Assembly (NCBI RefSeq): GCF_032854445.1
Contig: NC_088302.1
Location: 33,637,979-33,701,978 of the forward strand
Length of the DNA: 64,000 nucleotides
From: Liolophura sinensis
Lineage: Eukaryota; Mollusca; Polyplacophora; Chitonida; Chitonidae
Direction of reading: 5' to 3'
The translations under genes and the position numbers were made by a program. Under the pieces are notes generated by a model that was given only the letters and a program-made list of their open reading frames with translations, had not been told where the DNA came from and did not search any database. How positions within the stretch are numbered: the first letter of the stretch is position 1; every line of letters begins with the position of its first letter. Below, in pieces: positions 58,806-64,000 of the stretch.

Positions 58806-61800
58806 AGTTTGTTAATTTTAACAGAAAATGTGTTGATGCTAGAATGTATTGTTTTTGTATCATAATACTGTCATATTCAACACAATATTGTATTAGTCTG
58901 TTACAATATATCTGTTGAATTAATAGAATCTGTCCTCGCTTAAACATCAGACTCACTACTAAATTTGACAGATAATTTGTTTGATAGTACCACGAACTGT
59001 AAGAGTGGGAAGCGACAAATTCCCGCGGCAGGGATGATCAGACTGTGGCAAGTAAGTGCAAGCTCCATGATGACAAGTGGTGGGCGATGAAGACGCACAG
59101 GGGGCAAGTGTGACTGACAGGACGGGTGAAAACGCTGACTGATTATATGTCTGTTTATCTAAAGGCCAGTTTGACAGATGAGGTGATTAACATAATCTAG
59201 GCAAGAAATAAATCACCATCAAAATACATCTTTAATTAAAAAATCCCAAGAAAAATACTTTTGCTGAAATGTTACCTCAAAGAGTTATTCTAACATATAT
59301 CATTTGTAGAATAGGAAATCAGAGTAAATTCAGTAAGACATTTTTTGACAATCCATCAAGGGCTGCTACAGGAGGGTTCAATTACTTTGCTGGTGGGGAA
59401 ATAACGTCTTGAAAATTCAGTCATAATGGTGGGAAATTTCTGTGGAATTTGGTTGATTGATTGAAGACAGCTATTGAAACAAGAAATGGTTTCATCAGCC
59501 ACATCCGCGTACAAATCAGGAGAACGGGATGGTTTCCAGACAATTCCTGGTAAGAAGTGAATGATGTTGTGTTTCTTTAAATACCACCAAGTCTACAACC
59601 ATGTCTATAGTTAGTGTGAAAATCACTATCGACAGTAAATCGAGGTTGAATATGAATCTATACATTATAAAAGGCTACAGTACAGATAGTGAGACCGGAG
59701 CAGCATCGACGGAGTGATAAAATGTCACACGTATATAGCTCTCGAGGACACACATTTTATAGGAATTTAATATTTACCATTTCTTAAAAGTCCCTAAGTA
59801 GGCTCTCGTGTTTGTCAATACGTCAAAGAATGACGTTTTGCCTCATTTATAGTATCATTCACAAGTTCTTCAAAATTTTATTGTCTAGAAACCACTTGTT
59901 CCAGTAAAAGCTGTTCGTTAAAATCAAATAAATAGGTACTCATTGCAACCTTAATATATTACAGAACCAATGAATTCAGAAAAGTGCCTCCTCTTACTTG
60001 AAGGTATAAATTTGGAGCATAGCTCATGAATTACAAACCCATGTAACGGTGAAATCTGAAGTATCATTTACAAAGCCCGTGGAAACTGTCACTATTAATT
60101 TTGGAAACCTTCGGTTATAACCTCGCACGAATTCTCTGCGCACTGACAATGTACAGACATTTATTTGATGGTTGGCCAATGGCGCCGGCTGGGGGTCGGA
60201 TCGGGGTCAGGCCTTGGAGAGTAGAGTGACAAGCGAAAACATGGCCCTGACTGGATGAACAGACACGTCACATTAGCTACAGCCCTAATATACCACAGGT
60301 ATAAGTGATGCCTTGAGACATCCGTCCTAGAGGTTTGTCACAGGGGCATATTGTTATTAGAACTTCCTTAAGATGTTTACCAGAACCCAGCTGCCATATT
60401 AACACCAAAGTCACGAGTCACACGGATCAGCACTGAGCAGAATGTTTTCTTTTTACTTTTTTTATTTCACCATGTAACAAAAGTTTACAAATTCGATTTG
60501 AATCTGTGATATATGAAGAATTTTAATAGCCAGCAGGCGTCAAACAGCTCTAGAGGGGCTGTTGACTTTTCCATAGGGGCAAACATTCACCGAGGGCAAC
60601 CAGGGTCCTCTTTAGCTCGCCGTTATTAAGACGAGGGATTGTGAGATAGACTGGGTATATCGCGTGATGAAACTTTTGCTGTGCGGTTAAGTTTTGGATT
60701 CTGAAAAATGCACATTTTTCAAGCATGCGGTCAATTACATTCAATTAAAATTGTTCAGATGTTTGGATTTCCATAATTCTATATTTTCCTAACCTCTGAC
60801 CGTAAGGACTAACGAAAACAAACGTAAATTGGTTAGGTGTTAGGTTCACGTGGCTGCTAATGAAGCTGTCATTCTGTGGTGCCAAACGATCCTACTTCAA
60901 AACAATATATAGCTGTCTGCTTAATCAGGTCAGCCAGGGCATTCAAACAACACCAACCGTCTGTTGCATTTCACTGAATTCTAAGAATGCGGCCAAAGGC
61001 AGATATCCTGAGATATCCGAGATGACCATGGAAACAGTTGAGCGCAAAACTACACACGGCCAAAGAGCTAACGTATAGAAATGAAATGCCGAATAGGTAT
61101 AACCGATGGACTTAATCTTATAAGTCAGTTTCTCTCAGAATTATATTAAGGGGCTGTGCATTTAATCCCCGCATCGCTGACGATATTGTTTGCGGCTGGA
61201 ATACACATTTCATGTACGTGGAAAAGTGTGCCAGCATGCGGAGGACCTGCAATGTGATGAACTAACCTCCTCCTCATCCTATAAGCGATCAATTCCAGCT
61301 AAAGCACAAATACACCCACTGATAAGAGAGAGCCTTATTGGAAAAACCAATGTGATTCTGCGTCTGTGGACTAGATGTGTGTGGGCAGGGCATTGAGTGT
61401 TCGTGGTTGCAATCACTCTGAACTCCTCACTCGCATGGGTTCTGGAGTTTACAACCACTTCTGGTCAGGACAACAAGTTTTCATTGCTGGGAATAAACAG
61501 ACGAAGCATAATACAGCAGAGTTATACTGTGTTGCTCAAATGCTTGATCAAATCAGTTTTACTTGACAATACCTGATGGGAATATAAAATTACCTTTTCT
61601 AAGTATTAAAATTGCTCATGCGTCATGTTGTATGTGGTATTCTGTGGATTATTGTTTTATGAAGTATGCATAGTTTTATCTACTAAATCTATCATCGAGC
61701 TCAAGAAAAGCACAATGTTACCGGGAGGTACGTAAACGATTTGAATACTCATTTCGCTCACTAGCCTAGAACATCCTTTCCATCTTTCCAAAATCATTTA

Positions 61801-63281
61801 AAAATGTTCTCTGCTTCTTTGTGCATGATTCCGTCACACTTTCGTACTTTATATACTTTCTCAGTTCTTTGTGAGTTTATGTTAAACGTTATTTTGGGAA
61901 ATGGCCTTGCGATTATTAAACTTGAACGTCCATTTTGGTTTGCTGGTATGCGTTTCGACGCATAGAATCGAATCTTTTGACAGCAAATCCGTATTCAACA
62001 AAGTCGATTCTGTGTGTTCTTCGTCACCGTGTTTTTTCCAGCCTTCTCAGATAATTTGAAAACCTGAGTCATGTCATATTAGCCTAGCTATGGGGCTTTG
62101 GGACAGGCTTGTGTATCCACGTTGCTCAAAGATATGTCACCTCTATGAAGGGTAATACAAATGTCGCATTTGTAGTAATACCCATGTTTTTCTTTCTGAC
62201 CAAAATGCCCAAAGCCATATATTTTACCCTTTATTAAAAAATGGGGAAGTTTTGAAATCAAGTTGCTATTTTCGGTGCAAACTTCAGAAACTTCGTGCCC
62301 TACAGGGATTTGAGGAATTCGTCTCCATGTCACGTTGTCGTGCCAATAACATGATGTGAATTAGACATCAGGCTTTGAGGCCAATGGTCTACTTTTTTCC
62401 ATTCGTGTCTTATAACGCCCCAGCCAAATTCCCACTGATGGTAACCCGAGGCGGAGCCCTGATCCTAACACGATACACCTTCAAAAGGAGAGATAAGATT
62501 AGATTACGTAGAGTAAGTATGGAGAACCTTTACTGGGTACTGTTGCATGGGAACATCTCTTTAAATTATAGTAGCTAGCAGACACTGTCTTACAAATAGC
62601 TTTAGACTGACGATACGAAATGTGTAAACCGGTGGATAATCTGGAAAATATTAATAAGAACAATCTGCAGGATTCCATGTACTTTTCAGCAGAAACCGGG
62701 GTTCAAACCCTCGACGTGTCATATGTCTTAGCTTGATGTTTATGGATAAGGCACCTAGCAGTCAGCGTTGTAGTATACTGTGATTGGCAGGGGCTTTATA
62801 ATACTGGCCTATAATCTGCAAGTACAGTTTTCAATTTACAGTAAAATTAGAAAAAAAAACCCTGCAGACTTTATTCCTTGCCTTGCTAAACAGAAACTGT
62901 AGCCTTCGCCATTGTACGTGAACATTCATTTTACAGGAAAGGGGACTTCACTTGGCGAATACTTTCGTCAGTGCAAACTATGACTTGAAAAGAAATACGA
63001 AACGTGTGTAACAATGAAAAATATAAAGCACCGTTCCGGTTTATCCATTGCATTATTCATATCTCTTGGCACCTGGAAAGAATAGGTGTCTGTTTTATAT
63101 TTTATATTTAAAGAATAGAGAGGATATGAAAAACAGAAAAGCGCACATGACCGTGGCATCATGATCGTGGAAGCACTTTTGCCGTGTCGTTTTTACAGTA
63201 ACGTCGTAAATGGTTTATAAACCTGTGAAATACAACCAAAGGAGCACGCCACCATTGCCAGAGAACATGAGAAGAGTAAAA
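58806..63281. repeat. Mosaic segment E: inverted copies of 8.2-10.4 kb with direct patches
   Basis: 59.9-61.2 kb reads as the reverse complement of 9.2-10.4 kb (for example the GGCGCCGGCTGGGGGTCGGA region at 60181 with 10190-10290). 62.38-62.62 kb is the reverse complement of 8.17-8.43 kb. 61.79-61.93 kb instead matches 11.15-11.27 kb directly. 63.1-63.28 kb is an inverted relative of about 13.4-13.6 kb. No exon is recognised. Confidence 0.65.
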
Positions 63282-63700
63282 TGGACACAGACCCCCATTA
63301 CAACTTCCGTTTTTCGGTAGGGTTGTAGTTCTGTGTATTTTTAGGGTATAAAGTCTTTTTTTGCTCCCAGGCGGCCATGTTTGGTGTACAGGTGCATGCT
63401 TGGTATTAAAATGCTGGAAACTGTCTAAACTTTGAGGAGGTATGAGCTTTACTGATGAAAGTTTGAAATCCTGGGTGAGAGAACACAAGGTGTGAGGTAG
63501 TGATGAGGCTGCGAGTGACGTTCCCCTGGCGTTGCTAGGCACGCCTCCCAGCTGCCGGCATGGAAAGGTCCAGATTTTGACTGTCAACCTATGTCAAGAT
63601 TTTTATGGCTTGTTTCTCACAGGCTTATTGGCCATGGAATGTTTGGGACTGAGCTACAGCGCTAGACGTTAACATTGTCGCTTATGGAAAATTAATGGGG
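63282..63700. other. Private insertion of about 420 bp, with an open frame on the minus strand
   Basis: The related sequences at 57075 and, inverted, at about 13320 run straight across this point, while here about 420 bp intervenes. The longest ORF of the area (63159-63587, minus, 142 residues, start MTVKIWTFPC) overlaps it. I do not recognise the protein: no signal peptide, membrane segment or family motif is evident, and the ORF crosses the inferred insertion edge, so it may be chance. No inverted ends or target duplication were seen. Confidence 0.4.
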
Positions 63701-64000
63701 GTCGGAGGTCAATTGCATGTGGTTTCCGTAGTCATTAACCTCTTTTCCCGAGTGAGTCACCATCTATGGGTATAGATGTCATCTATTGAATCCTCATTGG
63801 AAAAATATATACAGTGATTGATGGATTTGTGTGACGATGAAGTCTATATTACACTTAACTTCCTGATGCAAGACAGCATTTAACACTGACGTCATCCAGA
63901 GCTGATACAGGACTGATTAGTTAGTCGAGGGTAGACAAGGTGCGTAAGGTTAGTTTTAGTGCAAGGACAAAGGTTTAATATCCATGCGATGATACTCAGA
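63701..64000. repeat. Inverted relative of the Hv1 5' flank, right end of the window
   Basis: 63710-63850 matches 57085-57200 directly (GAGTGAGTCACCATCTATGG, TATTGAATCCTCATTGG) and, more loosely, about 13250-13300 inverted. It is cut by the window end. Confidence 0.6.

Noticed and set aside
63159-63587. 142-residue minus-strand ORF as a gene
   Set aside because: No family features; it spans an inferred insertion edge and has no open counterpart at 57 kb or 13.3 kb. Kept only as part of an uncertain insertion.

Overview
This is a eukaryotic, intron-bearing and repeat-rich stretch, most likely from a mollusc or another lophotrochozoan. The evidence is a spliced voltage-gated proton channel (Hv1/HVCN1) gene with GT-AG introns, several tRNA-derived SINE families of the kind common in mollusc genomes (one with an AAAT tail and one ending in a 'TTAAACCCC' tail), decayed LINEs, MITEs and many minisatellites. 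The species is inferred and cannot be proved from the sequence. No rRNA, true tRNA gene, CRISPR array or bacterial-type operon was seen. Almost all short ORFs in the window are chance ORFs.

The one well-supported gene is Hv1 copy A on the + strand, with seven visible exons between 13815 and 18728 that join in frame into 302 codons plus a stop. They encode S1, a 90-100 residue histidine-rich S1-S2 extracellular loop, S2, S3, the S4 sensor with the R-x-W-R-x-x-R pattern, a C-terminal coiled coil and a very short last exon. The N-terminal exon or exons and the start codon were not found. A second copy (B) in the same orientation spans about 35534-40502. It is a pseudogene: a lost splice acceptor, two single-base frameshifts, two lost donors, a gutted S2 exon and a broken C-terminus. 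Its S3-S4 exon and main coiled-coil exon remain fully open.

The two copies belong to a long direct duplication: about 1.5-26.9 kb is unit A and 27.0-45.0 kb is unit B, each carrying non-coding flank, Hv1, a decayed satellite field and a 3' flank. Unit A carries private additions: a LINE remnant with an RNase H domain at 5.6-6.5 kb, a SINE at 7.8 kb, and several minisatellites (28, 44, 43, 51 and 70 bp units). Unit B carries private SINEs at 36.4 and 43.4 kb and a 34 bp array at 41.5 kb.

From 45 kb rightwards the window is a mosaic of further partial copies of the same upstream segments in both orientations, interrupted by a LINE reverse transcriptase remnant (47.3-48.4 kb), SINEs, a 38 bp minisatellite (50.5 kb) and a MITE with perfect 29 bp inverted ends (58.6 kb). 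Fragments of the Hv1 5' flank recur in inverted orientation at 56.85 and 63.1 kb, without channel exons. The locus therefore looks like a proton-channel gene inside a long-lived, repeatedly rearranged repeat cluster.
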